The translations under genes and the position numbers were made by a program. DNA of 7,802 nt from the NCBI GenBank assembly GCA_022710085.1, contig JAKLHP010000035.1:1-7802 (forward strand). The letters run 5' to 3'. Below the pieces are notes generated by a model, which saw only the letters and a list, made by a program, of their open reading frames with translations, ran no database searches and was not told the origin of the DNA. Of the stretch, positions 1 to 6,216 are shown piece by piece; position 1 is the first letter of the stretch; the number at the start of each line of letters is the position of its first letter. Source of the stretch: Patescibacteria group bacterium (lineage in GTDB: Bacteria > Patescibacteriota > Minisyncoccia > Moranbacterales > JAKLHP01).

Positions 1-260
1 CTTCTGTTTGGATCTTTTTCTATGGAGAAAATCTTTCCGGGAATGTTCAGCTTATCCATCTTGAAATCAACCAATCTGTATCTTCTCTTGTGCCCGCCAC
101 CTTTATGTCTGACGGATATTTTTCCTTTTGATCTTCCGTATTTTCTGGATAATTTTGACATTAAAGATTTTTCCGGTTTTCGATCGGTTAAATCATCGGG
201 TTTTACCACCGACATATTTCTTCTTCCAGCTGTATTTCTTTTGTAAACTTTAATTGCCAT
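1..260 (-). CDS. rplB: 50S ribosomal protein L2, N-terminal part (cut by window edge)
   Basis: L2 (uL2) is a 23S rRNA-binding protein needed for subunit association and the peptidyl-transferase centre. Only the first 86 codons lie in the window; the gene runs off the left edge in frame. The start MAIKVYKRNTAGRR matches the usual L2 opening, and the visible part contains the conserved KPEKSL block, VRHKGGGHKRRYR and a KDPNR segment of the N-terminal RNA-binding (OB-like) domain. The full family length is about 275 residues, so roughly two thirds is missing. The ATG at 258-260 lies 34 bases after the rplW stop, consistent with co-transcription in the S10 operon. The sequence just upstream of the ATG has no Shine-Dalgarno motif. 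Identity is secure from sequence and synteny. Confidence 0.97.
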   Translation of the reverse strand, partial: MAIKVYKRNTAGRRNMSVVKPDDLTDRKPEKSLMSKLSRKYGRSKGKISVRHKGGGHKRRYRLVDFKMDKLNIPGKIFSIEKDPNR

Positions 261-269
261 AATGATATC

Positions 270-290
270 GTAGAACTTTAAACTTTATTT
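270..290. repeat. weak 7-base repeat in rplW-rplB spacer
   Basis: On the plus strand the spacer reads GTAGAAC-TTTAAAC-TTTATTT. The first unit is identical to a 7-mer at 1300-1306 in the rplD-rplC spacer and resembles the units at 6700-6720. Taken alone this is weak; it is listed because the same 7-base rhythm recurs in two other spacers of the window. Confidence 0.3.
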
Positions 291-294
291 TGAT

Positions 295-645
295 TTACAC
301 CCCTTCAAACAATTGGATCTTATCTCCTTCTTTGAGAGTTACAATCGCTTTTTTGTACCCAGACTTAAAACCTTTCGTCCTCCCGTAAATTCTTTTTTTG
401 GGATGGATATTCACCACATGAACTGATATTACTGTAACTTTATATAAATCTTCAACTGCTTTTTTAATATTTTTCTTATTCGATTCAGGATTAGTCTTGA
501 AAACATATTTATTCTGAACCATATTCTGATGGGATTTCTCCGTAATCCATGGCTCGATTAAAAAACGATAAGCAAAATCAGATTTTCCCAGTTCCTGGGT
601 TTTTTTCTCTTTCTTTTCTTCTTTTTTAGTTTCAACGACAGCCAT
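295..645 (-). CDS. rplW: 50S ribosomal protein L23
   Basis: L23 (uL23) sits at the mouth of the polypeptide exit tunnel and is the docking site for trigger factor and SRP. The protein has 116 residues against about 95-100 for the family. The excess is an N-terminal Lys/Glu-rich tail of about 20 residues (KKEEKKEKK) before the conserved core, which begins near residue 28. The core shows I-x-P-W-I-T-E-K-S; Glu36 corresponds to E. coli E18, the trigger-factor contact. NKYVF, GRTKGFKSGYKKA and VTLKEGDKI follow. There is no later Met ahead of the core, so the ATG at 643-645 is the only reasonable start. It lies 4 bases after the rplD stop and 34 bases before rplB, so the three genes almost certainly share a transcript. 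No Shine-Dalgarno is visible. Confidence 0.97.
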   Translation of the reverse strand: MAVVETKKEEKKEKKTQELGKSDFAYRFLIEPWITEKSHQNMVQNKYVFKTNPESNKKNIKKAVEDLYKVTVISVHVVNIHPKKRIYGRTKGFKSGYKKAIVTLKEGDKIQLFEGV

Positions 646-649
646 AAAT

Positions 650-1279
650 TTATTTCTTATATTTCTTCTCTAAATAATCTACTGATTCTTTGCTGATTAT
701 TAAATTCTTATTGTTTAAAATATCAAAAACATTCAAATTTCCCGTCGGTATATTCTGGACTTTTTTTAAATTCCTGGAATACAAATCCATTCCTTTTTCT
801 TTTTCTGAGAATCCGATAAGCATGCTGCCCTTGATCTTGAGATTTTTTAGAACATTGGCAAATTCTTTCGTTTTCTTCTCGGCTAACTCTATTTTTTCCA
901 ATATTACCAAATTGTTGCTTCTAATCTTTTCACTCAAAGCGATAAGGATCGCCTTTTTCATCATTTTCTTATTTATCTTCTTTTTGAAATTCCTATCTTT
1001 TGTCGGTCCGAAAACGATTCCTCCCTTTCTCCAAACTGGAGTTCTGGCTGATCCAACTCTGGCATTTCCGGTTCCTTTCTGTCTCCAAGGTTTTTTCCCT
1101 GATCCAGCTCTCTCTCCCCTGTCTTTCGTGTGGGCCAGGACTTGTCTTTGATTGGAATAAATTGCCACGTAAGCTTGATGAAGGAGTTCCTTGTTTAATT
1201 CCAATCCAAAAACTTCATCAGACAATTTGATATCCTCGGTTTTTTCTCCCTTTAAGTTGTATACTGAAACCTTTGCCAT
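650..1279 (-). CDS. rplD: 50S ribosomal protein L4
   Basis: L4 (uL4) is an early-assembly 23S rRNA-binding protein whose long loop lines the exit tunnel; in E. coli it also represses its own S10 operon. The 209-residue length is normal. The loop signature GSGKKPWRQKGTGNARVGS spans residues 59-77, followed by TPVWRKGG and FGPTKDRNFKKK, all diagnostic of bacterial L4. The C-terminal domain keeps the usual TKEF segment and a late NVFDILNNKNLIIS stretch. The stop is 4 bases before the rplW start. Upstream, a 111-base spacer with short tandem repeats separates it from rplC, which is unusually long for this gene pair. No Shine-Dalgarno precedes the ATG at 1277-1279. Confidence 0.97.
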   Translation of the reverse strand: MAKVSVYNLKGEKTEDIKLSDEVFGLELNKELLHQAYVAIYSNQRQVLAHTKDRGERAGSGKKPWRQKGTGNARVGSARTPVWRKGGIVFGPTKDRNFKKKINKKMMKKAILIALSEKIRSNNLVILEKIELAEKKTKEFANVLKNLKIKGSMLIGFSEKEKGMDLYSRNLKKVQNIPTGNLNVFDILNNKNLIISKESVDYLEKKYKK

Positions 1280-1292
1280 TTTATCATGAGAA

Positions 1293-1351
1293 GTGAAGCG
1301 TAGAACACAAAATGTTAATCCGCCGCACTTTTACTTTTACTTTTACTTTAT
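1293..1351. repeat. short tandem repeats in rplC-rplD spacer
   Basis: Two simple repeats lie in the 111-base spacer. At 1293-1306 the plus strand reads GTGAAGC-GTAGAAC, two 7-base units like those at 6700-6720. At 1327-1351 the 6-base unit ACTTTT is repeated about four times (the last copy ends ACTTTA), giving AAAAGT repeats in the transcript. The remainder of the spacer shows no convincing promoter or terminator. Confidence 0.6.
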
Positions 1352-1390
1352 AAATTTTGATATTCCCCGATGTGATATGACTCTTTAAAA

Positions 1391-1954
1391 CTATCCTCTT
1401 ATTTCTATTATTCTTCCATTTACTCCCGGAACCGATCCTCTTAATCCTATTATATTTTTTTCTTTATCCAAATATGCTATTTTCAAATTTTTAACTGAAA
1501 CTCTTTTCCCTCCCATTCTCCCGGCCATCTTTTTTCCTTTGATGACATGCTCAGGGAAAGTTGACCCGATGGAACCGGGAGCTCTCCAGTCATGCTTGTG
1601 TCCATGAGTCTTGTCTGACCCATGAAATCCATGCCGCTTTACCACCCCCTGAAATCCTTTGGCCTTATTGATTCCGCCTACTGTAACTTCATCTCCCAAT
1701 TCGAAGATATCGATCTTAATTTCATCTCCTACTTTAATCTCCATTTCTTTTTCAATTCGAAATTCTCTTTTCAATTTTTTATTTTCAGTCTTGTCAATTT
1801 CCAGCTGTACGGCATTATAACCATCTTTTTTTTCATTGCGAATCAATGAAACTTTATTGGGAACACATTCAATCAAAGTCACGTTTAGCGCTCCTTTTGT
1901 CTCATCATGGACAGTTGTCATCCCCAATTTTCTTCCTAATAAAAATTTTGTCAT
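1391..1954 (-). CDS. rplC: 50S ribosomal protein L3
   Basis: L3 (uL3) initiates 50S assembly and reaches into the peptidyl-transferase centre. The protein opens with LLGRKLGMTTV and carries KGFQGVVKRHGF (residues 99-110), THGHKHDWRAPGSIG (116-130), KGKKMAGRMGGKRV (from 139) and GSVPGVNG near the C-terminus, the standard L3 signature. At 187 residues it is about 20 shorter than E. coli L3 (209), with the loss spread through the region before the KGFQGV motif. After GSIG the sequence reads STFPEHV rather than E. coli's QNQTPGKV, so the Gln methylated by PrmB in E. coli (Q150) is absent. The gene is first in its block after an intrinsic terminator and a likely promoter, so it probably heads the S10 transcript. 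The stop codon is TAG. Confidence 0.97.
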   Translation of the reverse strand: MTKFLLGRKLGMTTVHDETKGALNVTLIECVPNKVSLIRNEKKDGYNAVQLEIDKTENKKLKREFRIEKEMEIKVGDEIKIDIFELGDEVTVGGINKAKGFQGVVKRHGFHGSDKTHGHKHDWRAPGSIGSTFPEHVIKGKKMAGRMGGKRVSVKNLKIAYLDKEKNIIGLRGSVPGVNGRIIEIRG

Positions 1955-1968
1955 CTTTATTCAATAAT

Positions 1969-1996
1969 TTTATAAGTCTCATTTATTGACCGTCAA
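1969..1996 (-). promoter_or_regulatory. candidate sigma-70-type promoter for rplC
   Basis: On the minus strand a TTGACG -35 box (1991-1996) is separated by 16 bases from a TATAAA -10 box (1969-1974). The -10 box ends 14 bases before the rplC ATG, so the transcript would have a leader of only about 7 bases. The -35 box lies within a small inverted repeat, CCGTC-aaa-GACGG on the plus strand (1990-2002), which could be an operator or simply chance. A second hairpin, TGCCT/AGGCA with a 7-base loop, lies at 2015-2031. The boxes are observed; promoter function is inferred. Confidence 0.5.
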
Positions 1997-2037
1997 AGAC
2001 GGATTCATCTTTTATGCCTAAAAATAAGGCAGGAAAC

Positions 2038-2064
2038 AAAAAAACTGGCTCTCACCAGCCAATT
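2038..2064 (-). terminator. intrinsic terminator between rpsJ and rplC
   Basis: In the transcript direction the arms AATTGGCT and AGCCAGTT form an 8-base stem (one G-U pair) around a 6-base loop GGTGAG, followed directly by a run of seven T (plus-strand A run 2038-2044). This is a classic Rho-independent terminator placed 90 bases after the rpsJ stop. It fits an end to the str transcript at rpsJ. Its upstream arm (2057-2064) can alternatively pair with sequence further upstream. Confidence 0.75.
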
Positions 2065-2153
2065 CCGATTAATCGGAATTAATGGCTAGTTTAGTATCCC
2101 AAACTAATCGGGACTTGAACTAGTTTGTTCAATATTCTCAACTTATGAGTATA
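2057..2153 (-). promoter_or_regulatory. structured RNA region with competing hairpins (possible attenuator)
   Basis: The region from the rpsJ stop to the terminator is dense in complementary segments. In transcript order: a TATACTCA/TGAGAATA hairpin (7 of 8 pairs; 2133-2153) right after the rpsJ stop; CTAGTT (2118-2123) able to pair with AACTAG (2086-2091), enclosing TCCC/GGGA (2097-2100 with 2110-2113); an alternative local TAGTTT/AAACTA hairpin (2087-2092 with 2101-2106); and the perfect 20-base palindrome AATTCCGATTAATCGGAATT (2061-2080), extended by AGCC/GGCT (2057-2060 with 2084-2087). This last hairpin uses the same bases as the 5' arm of the terminator. A second CCGATTA copy (plus 2105-2111) could also capture TAATCGG (plus 2065-2071). 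The pairings are seen in the sequence; switching is inferred. No known riboswitch class was recognised. Confidence 0.5.
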
Positions 2154-2480
2154 TTACATCTTTATTTCAACGTCAACTCCAGCCGGTAAATCAAGACTAG
2201 TAAGATTCTCAATGGTCTTTGCAGTTGGATTCAAAATATCAATAAGTCTTTTGTGAATAACCATTTCATACTGATCCCTTGAATCCTTATGGACAAAGGT
2301 AGACTTATTTACAGTCACTTTGTGTATTTCGGTAGGAAGAGGTACCGGACCAGTAATTTTGGCCCCGCTTCTTTCAGCCGTTTCCACTATTTTTCTAGCT
2401 GACTGATCGATAATCTTATTATCGTAAGCCTTGATTTTTATTCTTACTCTGGTGTCTTCTGATTCTTTTTTCGTTGCCAT
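2154..2480 (-). CDS. rpsJ: 30S ribosomal protein S10
   Basis: S10 (uS10) is a 30S head protein and, as NusE, a transcription-antitermination partner of NusB and NusG. The core RVRIKIKAYDNKIIDQSA, the segment GAKITGPVPLPTEIHKVTV, the HKDSRDQYEM stretch and HKRLIDI are all canonical. I start it at the ATG at 2478-2480 (MATKKESEDTR), giving 108 residues, close to the usual 100-105. The frame is open upstream to a GTG at 2505-2507, but that adds nine unconserved residues and lies inside an inverted repeat. A 103-base spacer separates it from tuf. A strong terminator after its stop suggests it is the last gene of the str transcript, as in cyanobacteria, rather than the first of S10 as in E. coli. 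No Shine-Dalgarno is visible. Confidence 0.96.
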   Translation of the reverse strand: MATKKESEDTRVRIKIKAYDNKIIDQSARKIVETAERSGAKITGPVPLPTEIHKVTVNKSTFVHKDSRDQYEMVIHKRLIDILNPTAKTIENLTSLDLPAGVDVEIKM

Positions 2481-2496
2481 TTCAATTGTAAATTTA

Positions 2497-2560
2497 TCCC
2501 ACACCACCTTTGAACAACACTTCCATCTTTGTTACAAATATGCACAAAAGTGGTGTGGGA
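2497..2560 (-). repeat. inverted repeat in tuf-rpsJ spacer (rpsJ leader hairpin)
   Basis: The plus strand has TCCCACACCAC (2497-2507) and its exact complement GTGGTGTGGGA (2550-2560), an 11-base perfect stem. After one mismatch a further 4 pairs form (TTTG 2509-2512 with CAAA 2545-2548), leaving a 32-base loop. In the transcript the structure begins about 23 bases after the tuf stop and ends 16 bases before the rpsJ ATG. It is followed by TAAATTTAC rather than a T run, so it does not look like a terminator. It may be an rpsJ leader element, a protein-binding site or an RNA-processing site. Confidence 0.7.
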
Positions 2561-2583
2561 CGAGCTTATTATTTTTTCAAATT

Positions 2584-3777
2584 TTATTTAATAACCTTGG
2601 TCGCTACTCCGGAACCCACTGTCTTTCCGCCTTCTCGAATAGCAAATCTCATTCCTTCTTCCATAGCCACTGGAGCAATAAGCTTTATTCCAAGATTCAC
2701 AGTGTCTCCAGGCATTACCATTTCAGTTCCTTCTGGGAGAATTACTTCTCCAGTCACATCGGTGGTTCTGATATAAAATTGAGGTTTGTATCCTTTGAAG
2801 AATGGAGTATGTCTTCCTCCTTCTTCTTTGGTCAAAATATAAACCTCTCCTTCAAATTCAGTATGAGGAGTAATTGAACCCGGTTTGGCCAAAACTTGTC
2901 CTCTTTCTACATCCTCTTTTTTGATTCCTCGAATAAGTATTCCGGCGTTATCTCCAGCTGTTCCTTTGTCTAATGACTTATTGAACATTTCAATTCCAGT
3001 TACTACTGTTTTTGCGGTCGGCTTGATCCCCACAATTTCTACTTCTTCATTCAAATTTATTGTTCCTCTTTCAATCCTTCCGGTTACGACAGTTCCTCTT
3101 CCTTCAATTGAGAAAATGTCTTCAATCGGCATAAGATATGGTTTATCGACATCTCTGACTGGTTCAGGGATTTTTTCATCAAGAGCAGTAAGCAGATCAA
3201 AAATTGGTTTGGCAGCTTCATCATCGGCTGTCTTGGATTCAAGAGCTTTCAAAGCTGAACCTCTTACGACTACTGTGTTATCCCCATCAAATTCATATTT
3301 TGATAAAAGCTCTCTGACCTCTGCTTCAACCAGATCAATAAGCTCAGGATCATCAACCATATCAACTTTATTAATGAAAACGATAATGGTTGAAACTCCC
3401 ACTTGATGAGCCAACAGAATATGTTCTCTGGTTTGAGGCATTGGTCCATCAGTAGCGCTAACTACCAAAATAGCACCGTCCATCTGGGCCGCACCCGTAA
3501 TCATATTTTTGATATAATCAGCATGTCCCGGACAATCTACGTGAGCGTAATGTCTTTTTTCTGATTCATATTCACAATGAGCAGTAGCAATAGTAATACC
3601 TCGCTCTTTTTCTTCCGGAGCTTTGTCAATTTCATCAACTCCTTTTGGCTTTGCCCATCCTTTAAAACTCAAAACATGAAGCATCGCAGCCGTTAAAGTT
3701 GTTTTTCCATGATCAACATGACCAATTGTTCCTACGTTGACATGAGGCTTAGTTCTTTGAAATTGTTCTGCTGCCAT
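2584..3777 (-). CDS. tuf: translation elongation factor Tu (EF-Tu)
   Basis: EF-Tu is the cytoplasmic GTPase that brings aminoacyl-tRNA to the ribosomal A site. At 397 residues it has the normal length. G-domain motifs are complete: P-loop GHVDHGKT (19-26), switch I RGITI with Thr62, switch II DCPGH (81-85) with catalytic His85, NKVD (136-139) and SAL (174-176). Domain 2 contains GRGTVVTGRIERG and domain 3 contains HTPFFKGYKPQFYIRTTDVTG and a terminal VATKVIK. A Cys at residue 68 (ATAHCEYES), usually Val in E. coli-type proteins, is a minor variant. The 180-base gap from fusA contains a near-consensus promoter, so tuf is probably transcribed both from the str promoter and from its own. The region before the ATG (3775-3777) is A/T-only with no Shine-Dalgarno. 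Confidence 0.98.
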   Translation of the reverse strand: MAAEQFQRTKPHVNVGTIGHVDHGKTTLTAAMLHVLSFKGWAKPKGVDEIDKAPEEKERGITIATAHCEYESEKRHYAHVDCPGHADYIKNMITGAAQMDGAILVVSATDGPMPQTREHILLAHQVGVSTIIVFINKVDMVDDPELIDLVEAEVRELLSKYEFDGDNTVVVRGSALKALESKTADDEAAKPIFDLLTALDEKIPEPVRDVDKPYLMPIEDIFSIEGRGTVVTGRIERGTINLNEEVEIVGIKPTAKTVVTGIEMFNKSLDKGTAGDNAGILIRGIKKEDVERGQVLAKPGSITPHTEFEGEVYILTKEEGGRHTPFFKGYKPQFYIRTTDVTGEVILPEGTEMVMPGDTVNLGIKLIAPVAMEEGMRFAIREGGKTVGSGVATKVIK

Positions 3778-3908
3778 ATTTTTTGATTTTTATACTTATA
3801 GCCGGAAATTAAAAAAATCCCCCAACTAATAGTAAATATTTAATTTATTTAATAAACTTATTCTAATACAAATTTAAACTTCTGGCAAATAGCCATAAAA
3901 CCTTAAGA

Positions 3909-3937
3909 ATTCTATCAGCTAAATAAATCTCTGTCAA
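3909..3937 (-). promoter_or_regulatory. strong candidate sigma-70-type promoter for tuf
   Basis: The minus strand carries a perfect TTGACA -35 box (3932-3937), a 17-base spacer and a TAGAAT -10 box (3909-3914, five of six consensus bases). Expected initiation is near 3902, giving a tuf leader of about 125 bases. The site begins 20 bases after the fusA stop. Extra transcription of tuf is expected because EF-Tu is needed in excess over ribosomal proteins and EF-G. The match is seen directly; activity is inferred. Confidence 0.7.
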
Positions 3938-3957
3938 GCCAAAAACTGTTAATAACA

Positions 3958-6039
3958 TTATTTCTTACTCATTATTCCTTCGGCAATATTATTCGGAACC
4001 TCTGCGTAATGCCCAAATTCCATGGCGTAGTTAGCTCTTCCTTGGGTCATTGAGCGAAGTTGGGTAGCGTAGCCAAACATTGAAGCTAGCGGTATTTCCG
4101 CGTCAATAACTTTTACCCTAGCATTCCCTTCTCCCCTATCGGTAATCTCTTTGATTATTCCACGTTTTGAATTAACATCACCAACCACATCTCCCATAAA
4201 ATTTTCCGGGGTAATAACCTGGGCCTTCATGATCGGTTCAAGAATAACAGGCTTGGCTCTCTTAGTAGCTTCTTGAAATGCCATGGAAGCAGCAATTTTA
4301 AAAGCAATTTCCGAAGAGTCAACCTCATGGAAAGATCCGTCATAAAGAGTGGCCTTAATATCTACAACTGGATAACCTGCCAATACTCCGCTATTCATTG
4401 CCTCCTTAACTCCTTTCTGAATAGGTGCGATATATTCCTGAGGAATAACTCCTCCTTTAATCTGATCAACAAATTCAAATCCTTTTCCAGGCTCTTGGGG
4501 TTCAACCTTAATCCAGCAATGTCCGTATTGCCCTCGTCCTCCAGATTGTTTGATGTATTTTCCTTCAGCTTCAGCAGCAGCTCTAATTGTTTCACGATAA
4601 GCTACCTGGGGCTGTCCGATATTAGCCTCGACTTTAAACTCTCTTTTCATCCGATCAACAATGATATCCAGATGCAATTCTCCCATTCCGGAAATGATGG
4701 TTTGGTTAGTTTCCTCATCTGTTCTCACCCTGAAAGTTGGATCTTCTTCAGAGAGCTTCTTGAGTGCAATTCCCATTTTTTCCTGATCAGCTTTAGTCTT
4801 TGGTTCAATGGCAATATCAATAACCGGCTCGGGAAAAGTTATGGATTCCAAAACAATTGGATGCTCGGGATCACAAAGAGTATTACCAGTAGTAGTAACC
4901 TTGAGTCCAACCAAAGCTCCGATTCCTCCGGCATAAAGTTCTTCAATTTCTTCTCTATGATTTGAATGCATCTGAAGAATTCTTCCAATTCTTTCTTTCT
5001 CATCTTTAGTAGAATTCAAAACATAGGAACCGGCTTTTACCGTTCCTGAATAGACCCGGAAAAAGGTAAGTTGCCCGACAAAAGGATCGGTGGCTACCTT
5101 GAAAGCCAAAGCAGAAAAAGGTTCCTCGTCAGATGCTTTTATTTCAACATCTTCTTCGCTACCCGGCCTGAGTCCTTTCATTGGAGGAACATCGACTGGC
5201 GAGGGAAGATAATCAATAACTGCATCAATGACAAGCTGTACTCCTTTATTGCGAAGAGCTGTTCCCACAAACACCGGAAACATTTTGGCCTTTATCACTG
5301 CTCCCCGAAGAGCTTTCTTGAGTTCGTCCTCAGAAATTTCCTCTCCGCTTAAATATTTTTCTGTTAATTTATCGTCAGTTTCGGCTATTTTTTCAATCAT
5401 TTTTTCCCTCCACTCCTTGGCTTTTCCTAGAAGTTCTTCCGGAATTTCTTTTTCAATAAGTTTTTCCCCTTTTTCTCCTTCGAAATAAACAGCTCTCATC
5501 CTTATAAGATCAACGACTCCACAAAAATCACCTCTCTCTCCGATAGGAATTTGCACCGCTACTGCATGAGGAGTCAATCTGTTCCAAATGGAACTTAAAG
5601 AGAACTCGAAATCAGCACCTTCTTTATCAATTTTATTTATAAAACAAAGTCTTGGAACGTTATATTTTTCAGCCTGTCTCCAAACGGTCTCCGATTGCGG
5701 TTCCACTCCTTCTTTTCCGTCAAAAACAGTAACTCCTCCGTCAAGAACCCGAAGAGATCTTTCTACCTCGACAGTAAAATCGACATGTCCTGGGGTATCA
5801 ATAATGTTGATTTGATGATCTTTCCAAAAACAAGTTGTCGCAGCACTGGTGATGGTGATTCCTCTTTCTCTTTCCTGCTCCATCCAGTCCATTACTGCTT
5901 CTCCTTCATGTACTTCCCCGATCTTATGGGTGATTCCTGTATAAAATAAGATGCGCTCGGTAGTCGTGGTTTTACCAGCGTCAATATGGGCAATGATCCC
6001 GATATTTCGATATTTTTCAATTGGATATTTACGTGCCAT
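3958..6039 (-). CDS. fusA: translation elongation factor G (EF-G)
   Basis: EF-G is the ribosomal translocase GTPase and also acts in ribosome recycling with RRF. The 693-residue length is typical. The G domain has AHIDAGKT (17-24), RGITI (59-63), DTPGH (81-85) and NKID (135-138). Domain III contains SEEDPTFRVRTDEETNQTIISGMGE split around its conserved GMGELHLDI. Domain IV has SGGRGQYGH (499-507) and the tip loop FHEVDSSE, whose His571 matches E. coli H583 needed for translocation. Domain V has LEPIM and ends with FGYATQLRSMTQGRA. The segment DGKEGVEPQSETVWRQ differs slightly from the proteobacterial form but is within family variation. The gene lies between rpsG and tuf as in the classic str operon, though with long spacers on both sides (177 and 180 bases). 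No Shine-Dalgarno precedes the ATG at 6037-6039. Confidence 0.98.
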   Translation of the reverse strand: MARKYPIEKYRNIGIIAHIDAGKTTTTERILFYTGITHKIGEVHEGEAVMDWMEQERERGITITSAATTCFWKDHQINIIDTPGHVDFTVEVERSLRVLDGGVTVFDGKEGVEPQSETVWRQAEKYNVPRLCFINKIDKEGADFEFSLSSIWNRLTPHAVAVQIPIGERGDFCGVVDLIRMRAVYFEGEKGEKLIEKEIPEELLGKAKEWREKMIEKIAETDDKLTEKYLSGEEISEDELKKALRGAVIKAKMFPVFVGTALRNKGVQLVIDAVIDYLPSPVDVPPMKGLRPGSEEDVEIKASDEEPFSALAFKVATDPFVGQLTFFRVYSGTVKAGSYVLNSTKDEKERIGRILQMHSNHREEIEELYAGGIGALVGLKVTTTGNTLCDPEHPIVLESITFPEPVIDIAIEPKTKADQEKMGIALKKLSEEDPTFRVRTDEETNQTIISGMGELHLDIIVDRMKREFKVEANIGQPQVAYRETIRAAAEAEGKYIKQSGGRGQYGHCWIKVEPQEPGKGFEFVDQIKGGVIPQEYIAPIQKGVKEAMNSGVLAGYPVVDIKATLYDGSFHEVDSSEIAFKIAASMAFQEATKRAKPVILEPIMKAQVITPENFMGDVVGDVNSKRGIIKEITDRGEGNARVKVIDAEIPLASMFGYATQLRSMTQGRANYAMEFGHYAEVPNNIAEGIMSKK

Positions 6040-6075
6040 AGTTTTTTGTTTGATGAAAATAAAATGAATTAAAAA

Positions 6076-6203
6076 AATTCGAGATTCAAAATACCAAATC
6101 CGAAACAGATTTTAAACACCAAAATTTAAAATTCAAAAATCTTTGAATTTTAAAAACTTTAATTTCAAAATCGCTTGGAATTTCGAATTTTGGATTTCGA
6201 ATT
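6076..6203. repeat. palindromic (MITE-like) intergenic element between rpsG and fusA
   Basis: Outer arms 6076-6092 and 6187-6203 pair at 15 of 17 positions. Near the centre 6125-6137 and 6142-6154 form a perfect 13-base stem around a 4-base loop. Between these are further partly complementary tracts. The right arm also contains a direct repeat: about 15 bases at 6175-6189 (TTGGAATTTCGAATT) recur with one base lost at 6190-6204. The element nearly fills the 177-base spacer and codes for nothing evident. No T run follows the central hairpin in either direction in a terminator-like position. Confidence 0.65.
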
Positions 6204-6216
6204 TCTCATTTTTTAT

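Noticed and set aside
2108..2120. GTTCAAGTCCCGA on the minus strand resembles a tRNA T-arm
   Set aside because: The bases before TTC do not pair with those after the loop, and no acceptor, D or anticodon arms are present; it fits better as part of the hairpin region after rpsJ.
2481..2507. Extension of rpsJ to an upstream GTG start
   Set aside because: The added nine residues are not part of the S10 family, the GTG lies inside the inverted repeat, and the ATG at 2480 gives the normal length.
3811..3823. A-run followed by C-run in the tuf leader as a terminator
   Set aside because: No adjacent stable hairpin is present; only weak 3-4 base complementarity can be found.
4273..4965. A 230-codon open frame on the plus strand, with others at 2885-3406, 2431-2877 and 690-1151
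   Set aside because: They lie opposite fusA, tuf and rplD, whose proteins are full-length and highly conserved; the plus-strand translations are Ser/Phe-rich antisense shadows with no recognisable domain.
2584..6039. Alternative genetic code with TGA recoded to Gly or Trp, known in some CPR and mycoplasmas
   Set aside because: No visible stop is TGA, but there is also no in-frame TGA in the long conserved genes, and Trp is encoded by TGG, so the standard bacterial code suffices.
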